A stretch of DNA of 37,690 nucleotides from Rhodopseudomonas_A sp036404135 (GCF_036404135.1 NZ_DASWPE010000185.1:1-37690); one strand, 5' to 3'; positions 1-9,148 are shown, numbered from the stretch's first letter. Translations and numbers: made by a program. The notes: a model not told the origin generated them from the sequence alone.

Positions 1-609
<609 letters not shown>

Positions 610-619
610 GATCGTCTCC

Positions 620-1771
620 TCACTCCGCGGGCGCGCCGTCGGCGACGGAATTGTCGCTCCAGCCGGATTTCGGCTTGCGACTGATCAGCCGGTCGAGCCG
701 CGGCTGCACGTGATCGCGCCAGATGCCGGCAAGGCCATTCGGGAAGGCGAGCACCACGGCGATGAACAGCGCGCCAAGCCCGAACAGCCAGAGCTGCGGG
801 AAGGATTCCGACAGGCTGGTCTTGGCGAAGTTGACTAACAAGGTTCCATACACCGCGCCAAAGATCGACAGCCGGCCCCCGACCGCGGTGTAGATCACCA
901 TCTCGATCGACGGCGTGATGCCGACGAAGGACGGCGACATGAAGCCGACCTGGAGCGTAAACATCGCGCCGCCGATCGCCGCGAATATCGCCGCGAGACA
1001 AAACGCGAAGATCTTGAAATTGGCGACGCTGTAGCCGGAGAACCGCACCCGGTCCTCCTTCTCGCGCATCGCCACCAGGATGCGGCCGAGCTTGGAGTGC
1101 CGCACGAACAATGCAATCAGGATGCAGCCGAACAGCAACGCCACCTCGAAGAAATACAGCAGGAATTTGGCGTGGTCCGGCCGGATGTCCCAGCCCTTCA
1201 GCGTGCGCAGATCGGTGATGCCGTTGATGCCGCCGGTGTAGCCCTGCTGGCCGACGATCAGGATGGTGAGGATCGCCGCCACCGCCTGCGTGATGATGGC
1301 GAAATACACCCCGCCAACCCGGCGCTTGAACATCGCGGCGCCGATCAGATAGGCGAACAGCGCCGGCACGATCAGGATCGCCAGAATCGTCAGCGTGAGG
1401 CTATGGAACGGTTGCCAGAACAGCGGCAATTGGGTGATCTGATTCCAGTCCATGAAATCCGGAATGCCCGGCGTCGACTGAATCTTGGTGTTGGCGACGC
1501 TACTGGCTTCGAGTTTCAGATACATCGCCATGCAATAACCGCCGAGCCCGAAGAATACCCCCTGCCCCAGGCTCAAGATGCCGCCAAAGCCCCAGCACAG
1601 CACGAGACCAATGGCGACGAAGGCGTAGGTCAAGTACTTCGCCACCAGGTTGAGCCGGAACACGTCGAGCGACAGCGGCAGGATCACCACCAGCAACAGC
1701 GCCAGAACCACGAGGCCGAGCGCCTCGGTGCGATTGAAGAAACGCGGAGTGTGCATCGCTGCCGTCCTCAT
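620..1771 (-). CDS. urtC: Urea ABC transporter permease UrtC
   Basis: UrtC is one of the two membrane permeases of the urea ABC importer (branched-chain amino-acid permease family, LivM-like). The 383-residue protein has the usual length. It shows many hydrophobic helices, the conserved GFGGILSLGQGVFFGLGGY stretch near residues 62-80, and the permease loop RHSKLGRILVAMREKEDRVRFSGY near residues 224-247 that contacts the ATPases. Its ATG overlaps the urtB stop (ATGA), so the genes are translationally coupled. The gene looks intact, but it lies between a 5'-truncated urtB and a urtD with a stop, so a working transporter is unlikely from this locus. The identification as urtC rather than livM rests on its order between urtB and urtD. 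Confidence 0.88.
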   Translation of the reverse strand: MRTAAMHTPRFFNRTEALGLVVLALLLVVILPLSLDVFRLNLVAKYLTYAFVAIGLVLCWGFGGILSLGQGVFFGLGGYCMAMYLKLEASSVANTKIQSTPGIPDFMDWNQITQLPLFWQPFHSLTLTILAILIVPALFAYLIGAAMFKRRVGGVYFAIITQAVAAILTILIVGQQGYTGGINGITDLRTLKGWDIRPDHAKFLLYFFEVALLFGCILIALFVRHSKLGRILVAMREKEDRVRFSGYSVANFKIFAFCLAAIFAAIGGAMFTLQVGFMSPSFVGITPSIEMVIYTAVGGRLSIFGAVYGTLLVNFAKTSLSESFPQLWLFGLGALFIAVVLAFPNGLAGIWRDHVQPRLDRLISRKPKSGWSDNSVADGAPAE

Positions 1772-2375
1772 TTGCGCACCTTGAGCGCGAACAGGCCTTG
1801 CGGCCGCAGCATCAGGATGGCGACGATGGCCAACAGCGTCAGCACCTTGGCCATCGAGCCGGACATGAAGAATTCCATGGTCGACTGCGCCTGCGAGATG
1901 GTGAAGGCCGACGCAATGGTGCCGAACAGGCTAGCGGCGCCGCCGAACACCACGACCAAAAACGTATCGACGATGTAGAGCTGGCCGGAGGTCGGCCCGG
2001 TCGAGCCGATCATGGTGAAGGCTGATCCGGCGACGCCGGCGATGCCGCAGCCGAGCCCGAACGTATAGCGATCGACCTTCTCGGTGTTGATGCCGACCGC
2101 GCCGGCCATCACCCTATTCTGCATCACCGCGCGGACCTGGCGGCCCCAGCGCGATTTGTACATGATGAAGGCGACGCACAGCGTGATCAGCAGCGTCAGC
2201 GCCATCACGAAGATGCCGTTGATCGGCACCTCGATGGTGTCGGTGATCTGCTTGGAGCCGAGCATCCATTGCGGCAGCTCGACGCCGACCTCGCGGGCGC
2301 CGAAGATCGAGCGATAGGCCTGCTGCAGGATCAGCGACAGCCCCCAGGTGGCGAGCAGCGTATCCAGCGGGAACC
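1768..2375 (-). pseudogene. urtB: Urea ABC transporter permease UrtB, N-terminal part missing
   Basis: UrtB is the second permease of the urea importer (LivH-like). Recognisable UrtB sequence runs from PLDTLLATWGLSLILQQAYR (near 2370) to the stop at 1768. It includes the motif SRWGRQVRAVMQNRVMAGAVGI, the segment GCGIAGVAGSAF and the ending LRPQGLFALKVRK. This is about 200 residues; family members have at least 100 more in front, including the first membrane helices. Upstream of about 2376 the sequence changes to a plus-strand YagS-like gene, and the minus frame beyond that point is an antisense reading of that gene. The gene has thus lost its start, promoter and N-terminus. urtA, which usually precedes urtB, is absent. 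Confidence 0.82.
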
Positions 2376-2947
2376 AGCCCTGCAACAAACGCCAGCCCGG
2401 CAGCGGCTGCGGCGCGTTGCAAGGCTTCAGCCGGCAGCACGCCATCGTCGGCGCCAGCGAGGCCTGCGTCGCCACCCATCCGAGCGACATGGCGGTGGCG
2501 ATGCGGCTGCTCGACGCCACCGTCGAGACGGTCAACGCCGATGGCGCGGCGCGACGGATTCCGATCGCCGACTTCCACCGGCTGCCCGGCGACACCCCGC
2601 AGATCGAAACCACGCTGAGGCCCGGCGAACTGATCACCGCGGTGACGCTGCCGAGGCCCGCCGGCGGCACGCAGATCTATCGCAAGGTGCGCGACCGCGC
2701 CTCGTTCGCCTTTGCGCTGATCTCGGTCGCCGCCATCGTGCAGCGCGACGGCACCGGGCGCGTGGCACTCGGCGGCGTCGCGCACAAGCCATGGCGCATC
2801 GAGGCCGCCGACGCCGAGCTGCCGCGCGGTGCCAAGGCGGTGACCGACAAATTGCTGGCGGACGCCAGGACCACCGAACAGAACGCATTCAAACGGCCGC
2901 TGGTCGAGCGCACGCTCGGCGCCGTGCTGGCCGAAGCGAAAGGCTGA
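2376..2947 (+). pseudogene. FAD-binding subunit of a YagS-type molybdenum hydroxylase, N-terminal half missing
   Basis: This is the C-terminal part of the medium (FAD) subunit of a xanthine dehydrogenase-family aldehyde oxidoreductase. Homology begins at PCNKRQPGSGC (about 2378), followed by GFSRQHAIVGASEACVATHPSDMAVAM, a YagS hallmark with the Cys residues of its extra iron-sulfur site, and ends at the TGA at 2945-2947. About 190 residues remain of the usual 310-330; the FAD-binding PCMH half is lost. An ATG at 2348 in antisense urtB sequence is in frame, so a chimeric product is possible but could not bind FAD normally. The molybdopterin subunit gene follows 3 bases after the stop. Other members of this family oxidise aromatic aldehydes; the substrate here is unknown. 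Confidence 0.82.
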
Positions 2948-2950
2948 GCC

Positions 2951-4582
2951 ATGAAGTTCGACACCCCCGCGGGCAGCAATCCGATCGACCAGCTCAAGGT
3001 GATCGGCCAGCCGCTCGATCGCATCGACGGCCCGCTGAAGACCACCGGGTCCGCGCGCTACGCCTATGAACGCCACGACGTGGTGCCGAACGCCGCCTAT
3101 GGCTATGTGCTGGGCGCTGCGATCGCCAAGGGACGCATCAACGCCATCGACCTTGCCGCCGCGAAGTCGGCGCCGGGCGTGCTGGCGATCGTCACCGCGG
3201 AGAATGCCGGGCCGCTCGACAAGGGCAAGATCACCGCGATCGGCCATGAAAGCTGGTCCGGCGATCTGCCGGGCGGCAAGCCGGACGGCGCGGTCAGCCA
3301 GACCCGCCAGCTTTATGCCGGCGCCAATCGCATGACCGCGACGAGGCTCGCGGTGCTCGATCTGCCGGAAGGCAATGCGATGCGCGCGCCGGGCGAAGCC
3401 ACCGGCATGATGGCGCTGGAAATCGCTATCGACGAGATCGCCGAGAAGCTCGCCATCGACCCGGTCGAGTTTCGGATTCTCAACGATACCCAGGTGGTGC
3501 CGGACAATGCCAAGGCCGCCGCGAAAGAGCCGCAGACCGTCGGCACCGCGGCCAAGCCGGAGCTGCCGTTCTCGCAGCGGCAGTTGATCCAGTGCTTCGA
3601 GACCGGCCGCGACCGCTTCGGCTGGGCCAAGCGCAACCCGAAGCCCGGCGCGACGCGCGACGGCCGCTGGCTGGTCGGGCTCGGCGTCGCCGCCGCGTTC
3701 CGCAACAACCAGCTCACCAAATCGGCGGCGCGGGTGCGGCTCGACAATGACGGCATGATCACCGTCGAGACCGACATGACCGATATCGGCACCGGCAGCT
3801 ATACCATCATCGCGCAGACCGCCGCGGAGATGATGGGCGTGCCGATGAACAAAGTGGCGGTGCGGCTTGGCGATTCCGCATTCCCGGTGTCGGCCGGATC
3901 CGGCGGGCAATGGGGCGGCAATAATTCCACCGCCGGCGTCTACGCCGCCTGTCTCAAGCTGCGCGAAATGATCGCGCAGAAGCTCGGCTTCAACTCAGCC
4001 GAAGCCGCGTTCACCGACGGCGAGGTGCGATCCGGCAATCGCGGCGTGGCGCTGGCCGACGCCGCGCGCGACGGCAGCCTCAGCGCCGAGGACGGCATCG
4101 AATATGGCGATCTCGACAAGAAGTATCAGCAGTCGACGTTCGGCGCGCATTTCGTCGAGGTCGGTGTCGACGCCGCGACCGCCGAAATCCGGGTCCGGCG
4201 CATGCTCGCGGTGTGCGCGGCCGGCCGCATCCTCAACCCGAAGACCGCGCGCAGCCAGGTAATCGGCGCGATGACCATGGGCGTCGGCGCGGCACTGATG
4301 GAGGAACTGGTGGTCGACAAGCGCGCCGGCTTCTTCGTCAACCACGACCTTGCCGGCTACGAAGTGCCAGTGCACGCCGACATTCCGCATCAGGAGGTGA
4401 TTTTCCTCGACGAGACCGATCCGATGTCGTCGCCGATGAAGGCCAAGGGCATCGCCGAGCTCGGCATTTGCGGGGTGGCCGCCGCGGTCGCCAACGCGGT
4501 GTACAACGCCACCGGGGTCCGGGTACGGGACTATCCGGTGACGCTCGACAAGCTGATCGACAGGCTGCCGGCGGTGGGCTGA
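2951..4582 (+). pseudogene. Molybdopterin-binding subunit of a YagR-type molybdenum hydroxylase with an internal deletion
   Basis: This is the large subunit of a xanthine dehydrogenase/YagR-type oxidoreductase, which would bind molybdopterin cytosine dinucleotide and carry out substrate hydroxylation. The frame is open for 543 residues, but the family is normally about 720-760. The start (residues 1-90, LKVIGQPLDRIDGPLKTTGSARYAYE) and the C-terminal part (from KITAIGHESWSGDLPGGKP onward) are well preserved. The roughly 190 residues between them, including the conserved glycine-rich GGGFGGK cofactor-binding segment, are absent. The join is near residues 88-93 (about 3212-3230). The C-terminal segment KGIAELGICGVAAAVANAV, with the likely catalytic Glu, is present. 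Because the cofactor pocket is incomplete I call it non-functional although the frame is kept. Its partner gene upstream is also truncated. Confidence 0.75.
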
Positions 4583-4618
4583 GCGCCGGCGCGCCGCGGC
4601 GACGCCGGTCGGCGGAAG

Positions 4619-4798
4619 TCAAGACCGGCGGGGGCGCCCGCGCAGCGCTTGCATCATGCCGATGCGGGCGAAATCGGTCGGACCGCCGTCGCTGCCGACC
4701 ATCAGCACCGCGGCAAGCGCGGTCTGCCAGCGCGGCAGGTTGTATTCGTGACGCGGCAATCGGATCAGGAAGGCGCGGGCGTCGTGCAGGGTGGCCAA
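4619..4798 (-). CDS. Small conserved hypothetical protein with TTG start
   Basis: This is a 59-residue protein, beginning ATLHDARAFLIRLP after the initiator and continuing RWQTALAAVLMVGSDGGPTDFARIGMMQAL. The pattern (an HDA-RxFL-LP helix, an RWQ-A helix and a GGPT-FARI turn) resembles small hypothetical proteins I recall from Bradyrhizobium-type genomes, but no function is known to me. The frame is open upstream to an ATG at 4978. The chosen TTG start is preceded by a good ribosome binding site (GGAGG, 7 bases upstream), and family-like sequence begins there. The gene lies between the broken molybdenum hydroxylase and the mar-like operon and points away from the latter. It may be a stray resident gene rather than part of either system. 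Confidence 0.5.
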   Translation of the reverse strand: MATLHDARAFLIRLPRHEYNLPRWQTALAAVLMVGSDGGPTDFARIGMMQALRGRPRRS

Positions 4799-5097
4799 TT
4801 CGCCGCCTCCGGGAAGAGGAATCGGCGGCGAAAACCGGGCTGACCACGACACAAAGCAACTCCACAGGACGACATCCGAAAGCGCCGGGACGAGCTTCGG
4901 CTGGCGAGGCTCGCGACGCTTTGCAGCTGCCGACCGCGAAATAATTCCTCGGTGCGGCAATCGTTCCTCGGCGAGCAATGCGATGCGCGCCGCGCTACGC
5001 TCTCAGCCCTGCATGTGCATCATCGGGTCGATCGGCATCATGTTGTGCGGGCCCTCGCGCGCCGCAAGCCAGATTCCCGGGCCGCGATCGGCGGCGG
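4799..5097. other. Non-coding gap downstream of the marK-like gene
   Basis: I see no convincing full-length gene in these 299 bases. The 3' part on the minus strand holds a short open tail in the -1 frame relative to the marK-like gene. It ends at TGA 5005-5003 and encodes a Met/His-rich run (MMPIDPMMHMQG). The octamer TTCCTCGG occurs twice near 4946 and 4965. I found no clear intrinsic terminator for the operon. Confidence 0.4.
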
Positions 5098-6480
5098 TCA
5101 GGCGCTGTGGCTGACCACCGTGGAGTAGATCCGCTCCAGCAGCGACAGCGCGCCGCGATAGCCGACATAGCTGCGCGACAGCACCACTTCATAGGAGGCG
5201 GGGAAGCCGACCTCGACCAGCGAGCCCTTCATTTCCTTGACCAGATCGCGCTCCCAGGTGGTGCCGAAGATGATCGGCGGCTTGTGGCCGAAATCCGCGT
5301 TGCGGATGCTCTGGTGGATCTGGTAGCTGTCCTCGATGAATTCGATCTCGACGCTGACGTCGTGGTCGATGTTGCGGAATTGCTCGCGGATGGCGTCGCG
5401 GTGCTCGACCGGCGGGTCCTCGGTGACGATCTGCTTGGCCGGGATCAGCCCGAGTTGGGTAACGAGAAACTTGGTCAACGCCAGATTGTAGGCGCTGTCG
5501 CCGACCACCGCGAATTTCGCCGGCAGCCCCCACCAATATTCCGAATAGAAATCGGTGAAGCCGTCGATGTAATTGTAGTAGCGGGTTTCCTCGCGAGCGA
5601 TGAACGCTTCGACCGGCTCCGGCGCGAGCCCGGCGAACTCCGCCACCTGCCGCAAGAACTCGCCGCTCTGCCGGGCGCCGATCGGCAGCACCGGAATGTG
5701 CAGGAACGGCTGGTAGAACCGCTCCTCCAGCAGCCTCGCGGTGGACAGCCCGAGCCACGGCGACAGCACCAGGTTGAACTGCGCATGCGGGATGTCGCGC
5801 CATTCGCTGAGGCCTGCGGAATCCGGCCCGAACAGCACGTTGACCTTGAGCCCGATGCCTTCCAGAAGCCGCTTGATCTCCTCGAGGTCGCCGCGCCAGA
5901 ACGTGTTCTGATACGGCAATAGCGACCACAGATTGACCAGCCCTTTGTTGCGGACGCCGTCCCATTCGCCGAGATATTGTTCGATGATCGCCCGCGTCAC
6001 CGCCTCGTGGCCGGTGAAATTGTTGCCGCGAAAGCCGCCGGTCTCGGCGTAGACGATCGGCACGCCTTTCTTCTGGAAATCGCGCACCACCGAGCCGACG
6101 TCGTCGCCGACCAGATCCGGGATGCAGCCGGTCAGCACCACGAACAGATCGGCATCGAGCACGGTTTGCGTGGAGTCGATCAGTTCGCGCAGCCGGTCGG
6201 CGCCGCCGAAGATCACCTCGCGCTGCGAGGCGTTGGTCGAGGGCACCACCGGGCCGCCGCCATAGCCCGAGCCCTGGAAGCCGTTGTAGAACGCCAGGTT
6301 CACGTATTGTTTGTCGGCGCAGCCCGGCCCGCAATGGGTGATCGGCACCACCCGCGGAATCGCCGCCGCACTCTGCATCGCGCCGATCGCGCAGACGTAG
6401 CGAACCAGTTCGATCGGCCCGGAGGTGTCGGCATCCGCGGTGATCTCGGTCGGGCGCGATTTGAGCGCAAGAATGGCCAT
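5098..6480 (-). CDS. marK: Nitrogenase-like beta subunit, probable methylthio-alkane reductase MarK
   Basis: This 460-residue NifK-like subunit would pair with the MarD-like protein to form the catalytic heterotetramer. The three P-cluster-type cysteines are visible: Cys30, Cys54 in HCGPGCADKQY, and Cys119 in VLTGCIPDLVGDD. The 24-residue spacing of the first two is like NifK Cys70/Cys95. The protein is about 60 residues shorter than NifK, lacking its N-terminal extension. Start ATG at 6480 follows AAAGGAC. The gene is the last of the operon, 12 bases after marD. It is not a BchB, NifN or CfbD protein by context, since the neighbours are NifH-, NifB- and sulfur amino-acid genes. Known Mar enzymes reduce methylthio compounds to methanethiol plus a hydrocarbon. 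The family call is strong; the exact substrate is inferred from the genomic setting. Confidence 0.85.
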   Translation of the reverse strand: MAILALKSRPTEITADADTSGPIELVRYVCAIGAMQSAAAIPRVVPITHCGPGCADKQYVNLAFYNGFQGSGYGGGPVVPSTNASQREVIFGGADRLRELIDSTQTVLDADLFVVLTGCIPDLVGDDVGSVVRDFQKKGVPIVYAETGGFRGNNFTGHEAVTRAIIEQYLGEWDGVRNKGLVNLWSLLPYQNTFWRGDLEEIKRLLEGIGLKVNVLFGPDSAGLSEWRDIPHAQFNLVLSPWLGLSTARLLEERFYQPFLHIPVLPIGARQSGEFLRQVAEFAGLAPEPVEAFIAREETRYYNYIDGFTDFYSEYWWGLPAKFAVVGDSAYNLALTKFLVTQLGLIPAKQIVTEDPPVEHRDAIREQFRNIDHDVSVEIEFIEDSYQIHQSIRNADFGHKPPIIFGTTWERDLVKEMKGSLVEVGFPASYEVVLSRSYVGYRGALSLLERIYSTVVSHSA

Positions 6481-6492
6481 TGCTGGAGTCCT

Positions 6493-8016
6493 TTACTCGG
6501 CGGCGGCGGCGGTGGTGCTACGCGCGAGCGCGAACGGATCGGACTGCGCCAGCCAGGATTGCTTGTAGGGAAGGCTGACGCGCTTCGCGATATCCTGATG
6601 GAATTTGCGGTGCTGCAACGCCGCCAGGATCGACTCGCCGAGATTGACCATGCCCTGATAGCCGAGCGCATGGTGCTCGTCGCCGAGCGGGATCGCCGGG
6701 ATGCCGAGCCGTGCTGCGAGCGGCGCGAGGCCATTGTGGCGGATGATGATGAAGTCCGGCTTCACCCGCTGCAACAGATTGTAGAACTGATATTGCTGGC
6801 GGTTGCCGACGGTGAAATGCCTGACGTCGCCGTAATTCTCGACCAGATGCGCCAGCGAGTCCTGCCGCGGGTCTTCGCTGTCGTAGACCGGGTCGTGGTG
6901 GAACACCAAGGAGCCGTCGACCTCGACGCCGATCTCGCGCAGCACGCCGATCAGCCCGTGCGAATAGGCCGAGCCGGTGGCGACATAGCCCTTCAGGCCT
7001 TTCAGCTTCGGCCGCAACTCGGCGAGCAGCGGCTTCACCCGCGCGTGCTCGCGGGCGATGTAGTCTTCCGCCTGCTGCTCGCGTCCGGTGACGCGGGCGA
7101 GTTCGCGCAGCCAGGCGTCGGTGCCGGCGAAGCCGTAGGGCTGCGGCGCCTTGACCTGCTCGACGCCGAATTCCTGCTCCAGCGCGGTGGCCAGATAAGT
7201 GCCGAGCGTGTAGCAGAACGAGACGGTGGCGCGGGCTTCTGACATCTGCGCCAATTGCTCGACGGTCGCCATGTCGACGACGTAGTTCACCCGTAGCCCG
7301 AGTTCGCCGAGCATCGGGGTGAACACGTCGGTGCCCCACAGATTGATGACGTTGATCAGATCGTCCTGCCGCTTCTCCGGGTTCTTGCGCACGATCTGGC
7401 GCAGGATGCCGTGCTGGGTGGCGTCGAAGCCGGTCGACCAGTGCTTCGACTTGAAGCCCTCGCAATGCAGCGGGATCACCGGAATGCCGAATTCGGCCTC
7501 GGCGGCGCGCGCCACGCTTTCGACGTCATCGCCGATGATGCCCGAGGCGCAGGAGGTGGCGATGAACACCGCCTTCGGCGCGTGGCGCTCGACCGCGGCC
7601 TTGATCGCCGAGGCGAGCTTGTCGACGCCGCCATAGACCATGTCGCGTTCGCGCAGATTGGTCGAGATGAAGCGGATGTTCTGCACCGGCAGCCCGCGCA
7701 TCGCGAGACCATTGCGATAGATCGAATTGTAGATCACTTGGCCGGCGCCGCAGCCGATCGGCGAATGCTGGATCAAGACGGCGTCGCGGATGTTGCCGGC
7801 CTGACATTCCACCATCTGCTCGCTGCACACCGAGCCCTGGGTGAACGGGCCTTCCAATTCGCAGATCCGCCGCGCCTTGCCGCCGCAGCCGCCGCAATCG
7901 CCGCGCGAAAACGCCGATTGATCGGCGAGCTCAGTCGCGGTGCCGTCCCAGCCGATGATGGTGCCGAGCCGCTGCTCGCGGGTCTCGACGCTGGAGGTTT
8001 TCAAGTTGAGGGTCAT
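6493..8016 (-). CDS. marD: Nitrogenase-like alpha subunit, probable methylthio-alkane reductase MarD
   Basis: This 507-residue NifD-like catalytic subunit has P-cluster-type ligands at Cys64 (VCSEQM), Cys89 (HSPIGCGAG) and Cys156 (ATSCASGIIGDD), almost the same numbering as NifD Cys62/88/154. A candidate cofactor Cys is Cys268 (VSFCYTLGTYLATALEQ), aligned with NifD Cys275. A His pair at 448-449 (DEHHALGYQG) lies where NifD His442 would be. These imply a bound P-cluster and a NifB-type active-site cluster. An unusual CGGCGG-x6-C group (Cys41, 44, 52) precedes the first ligand. The GFKSKHWSTGFD region (188-199) occupies the place of the NifD substrate-channel segment. The start is ATG 8016 with only a weak ribosome site. 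It is separated from marH by 220 bases holding a palindromic repeat, unlike the tight joints elsewhere in the operon. Confidence 0.87.
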   Translation of the reverse strand: MTLNLKTSSVETREQRLGTIIGWDGTATELADQSAFSRGDCGGCGGKARRICELEGPFTQGSVCSEQMVECQAGNIRDAVLIQHSPIGCGAGQVIYNSIYRNGLAMRGLPVQNIRFISTNLRERDMVYGGVDKLASAIKAAVERHAPKAVFIATSCASGIIGDDVESVARAAEAEFGIPVIPLHCEGFKSKHWSTGFDATQHGILRQIVRKNPEKRQDDLINVINLWGTDVFTPMLGELGLRVNYVVDMATVEQLAQMSEARATVSFCYTLGTYLATALEQEFGVEQVKAPQPYGFAGTDAWLRELARVTGREQQAEDYIAREHARVKPLLAELRPKLKGLKGYVATGSAYSHGLIGVLREIGVEVDGSLVFHHDPVYDSEDPRQDSLAHLVENYGDVRHFTVGNRQQYQFYNLLQRVKPDFIIIRHNGLAPLAARLGIPAIPLGDEHHALGYQGMVNLGESILAALQHRKFHQDIAKRVSLPYKQSWLAQSDPFALARSTTAAAAE

Positions 8017-8105
8017 GCGTAAGGTCCGGTGCGACGGTGGAATGGCAGCTTGGGTCTCGGCATCGCGGGTGGCGACGCCTCATGCGAAATCAGGCGTTCA
8101 ACCGC

Positions 8106-8228
8106 GTCATTGCGAGGAGCTCTTGCGACGAAGCAATCCAGGGTTGCGGGTGAGGTCAGCAAATGTTGCCCCTGGATTGCTTCGCTTTCGCCCGGCGCTT
8201 CGCGCCGCGCTCGGCTCGCGATGACAAT
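8106..8228. repeat. Palindromic intergenic repeat between marH and marD
   Basis: A roughly 123-base imperfect palindrome. The outer arms are TCATTGCGAG (8107-8116) and its inverted, slightly mismatched counterpart ending TCGCGATGACAAT (8228). Inner arms are GAAGCAATCCAGGG (8130-8143) and CCCTGGATTGCTTC, a perfect 14-base inverted match. This form is familiar as a dispersed, miniature-transposon-like or REP-like repeat of Bradyrhizobium/Rhodopseudomonas genomes. In mRNA it would fold into a long hairpin between the reductase gene and the catalytic subunit genes. Confidence 0.8.
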
Positions 8229-8236
8229 TGAACCGC

Positions 8237-9112
8237 TCAGGCGACCTGCCGGTTGCGCTCGGCCTCGGCGCGTTCGGCGGCGACCAGATGGTCGGCCCAG
8301 CGCGCCGACCATTCGCGCAGCTGCGTCGGGTTGAGCGGGGTCGGCACCTTGGAATCGGTATGTTCGGCGATGCGCCGCGCGAGCTGGCGGTAGACATCGG
8401 CCTGCGCCGATTGCGGCGCCGCCTCGATGGTGGTGCGGCCGCTCAATTCGGCCTGGGTGACGGTGAGCGAACGCGGCACATATTGCACGATCGGGGTATC
8501 GGTGCGGCTGGCGAAATCGTCGATGATCTCGCGCTGGAAATCGGTGTTGATCGAATTGGCGATGATGCCGCCGAGCAGGGCGCCGCCGGAATTGGAGAAC
8601 CGCTCAATGCCGCGGAACAGATTGTTGGCGGCGTAGATCGCCATGAAATCCGACGACGACACCGTGAACACGTGTTCGGCGATGCCCTCGCGCACCGGCA
8701 CCGCGAAGCCGCCGCACACCACGTCGCCGAGCACGTCGTAGATCACGATGTCGAGGTCGAGTTCCTCGAACACCCGCTGCTGCTTCAGCAGTTCGACCGC
8801 GGTGATGATGCCGCGGCCGGCGCAGCCGACGCCGGGCTGCGGGCCGCCGGCCTCGACGCAATAGATGCCGCCGAAGCCTTCGAAGATCGCCTCATAGGCG
8901 TCGACCCGGCGCCGCTCGGCCAACAGATCGAGCACCGAGGGAATGTATTCGCCGCCGCGCAGCGTGTTGGTGGAGTCGGCCTTGGGGTCGGCGCCGAACT
9001 GCATCACTTTATATCCGGCCTCGGCCAGCGCCGCGCTAATATTCGAGGTGGTGGTCGACTTGCCGATCCCGCCTTTGCCGTAAATCGCAATCTGCTTGAG
9101 CTTCTTGGCCAT
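8237..9112 (-). CDS. marH: NifH-like reductase, probable methylthio-alkane reductase component MarH
   Basis: This ATP-dependent electron donor is a homodimer of the NifH/BchL superfamily, bridged by one [4Fe-4S] cluster. The 291-residue protein has Walker A GKGGIGKST at 12-20, switch-type DPKADST at 42-48, and cluster ligands Cys97 (PGVGCAGRG) and Cys133 (DVVCGGFA). Arg100, the residue ADP-ribosylated in NifH by DraT, is kept, so post-translational switching is conceivable. ATG 9112 has a good ribosome site (AGGAGC). It follows marB by 36 bases and precedes marD. Sequence alone would also suit nitrogenase NifH; the operon context (no nifDK, nifE or nifN) points to MarH. Confidence 0.87.
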   Translation of the reverse strand: MAKKLKQIAIYGKGGIGKSTTTSNISAALAEAGYKVMQFGADPKADSTNTLRGGEYIPSVLDLLAERRRVDAYEAIFEGFGGIYCVEAGGPQPGVGCAGRGIITAVELLKQQRVFEELDLDIVIYDVLGDVVCGGFAVPVREGIAEHVFTVSSSDFMAIYAANNLFRGIERFSNSGGALLGGIIANSINTDFQREIIDDFASRTDTPIVQYVPRSLTVTQAELSGRTTIEAAPQSAQADVYRQLARRIAEHTDSKVPTPLNPTQLREWSARWADHLVAAERAEAERNRQVA

Positions 9113-9148
9113 GATCGGCGCTCCTGTTGTGGTGTCGGATGGACGGCG

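Noticed and set aside
2114..3910. 598-codon minus-strand frame across urtB and the molybdenum hydroxylase genes
   Set aside because: Sequence is His/Arg/Ala-rich, typical of an antisense frame in high-GC DNA, and the plus strand carries recognisable YagS/YagR sequence.
5098..9112. Reading the HDK genes as true nitrogenase or as protochlorophyllide reductase
   Set aside because: Subunits are shorter than NifD/NifK at their N-termini, no nifE/nifN is present, no bch genes are nearby, and a NifB-like maturase is included in the operon, which Bch systems do not need.
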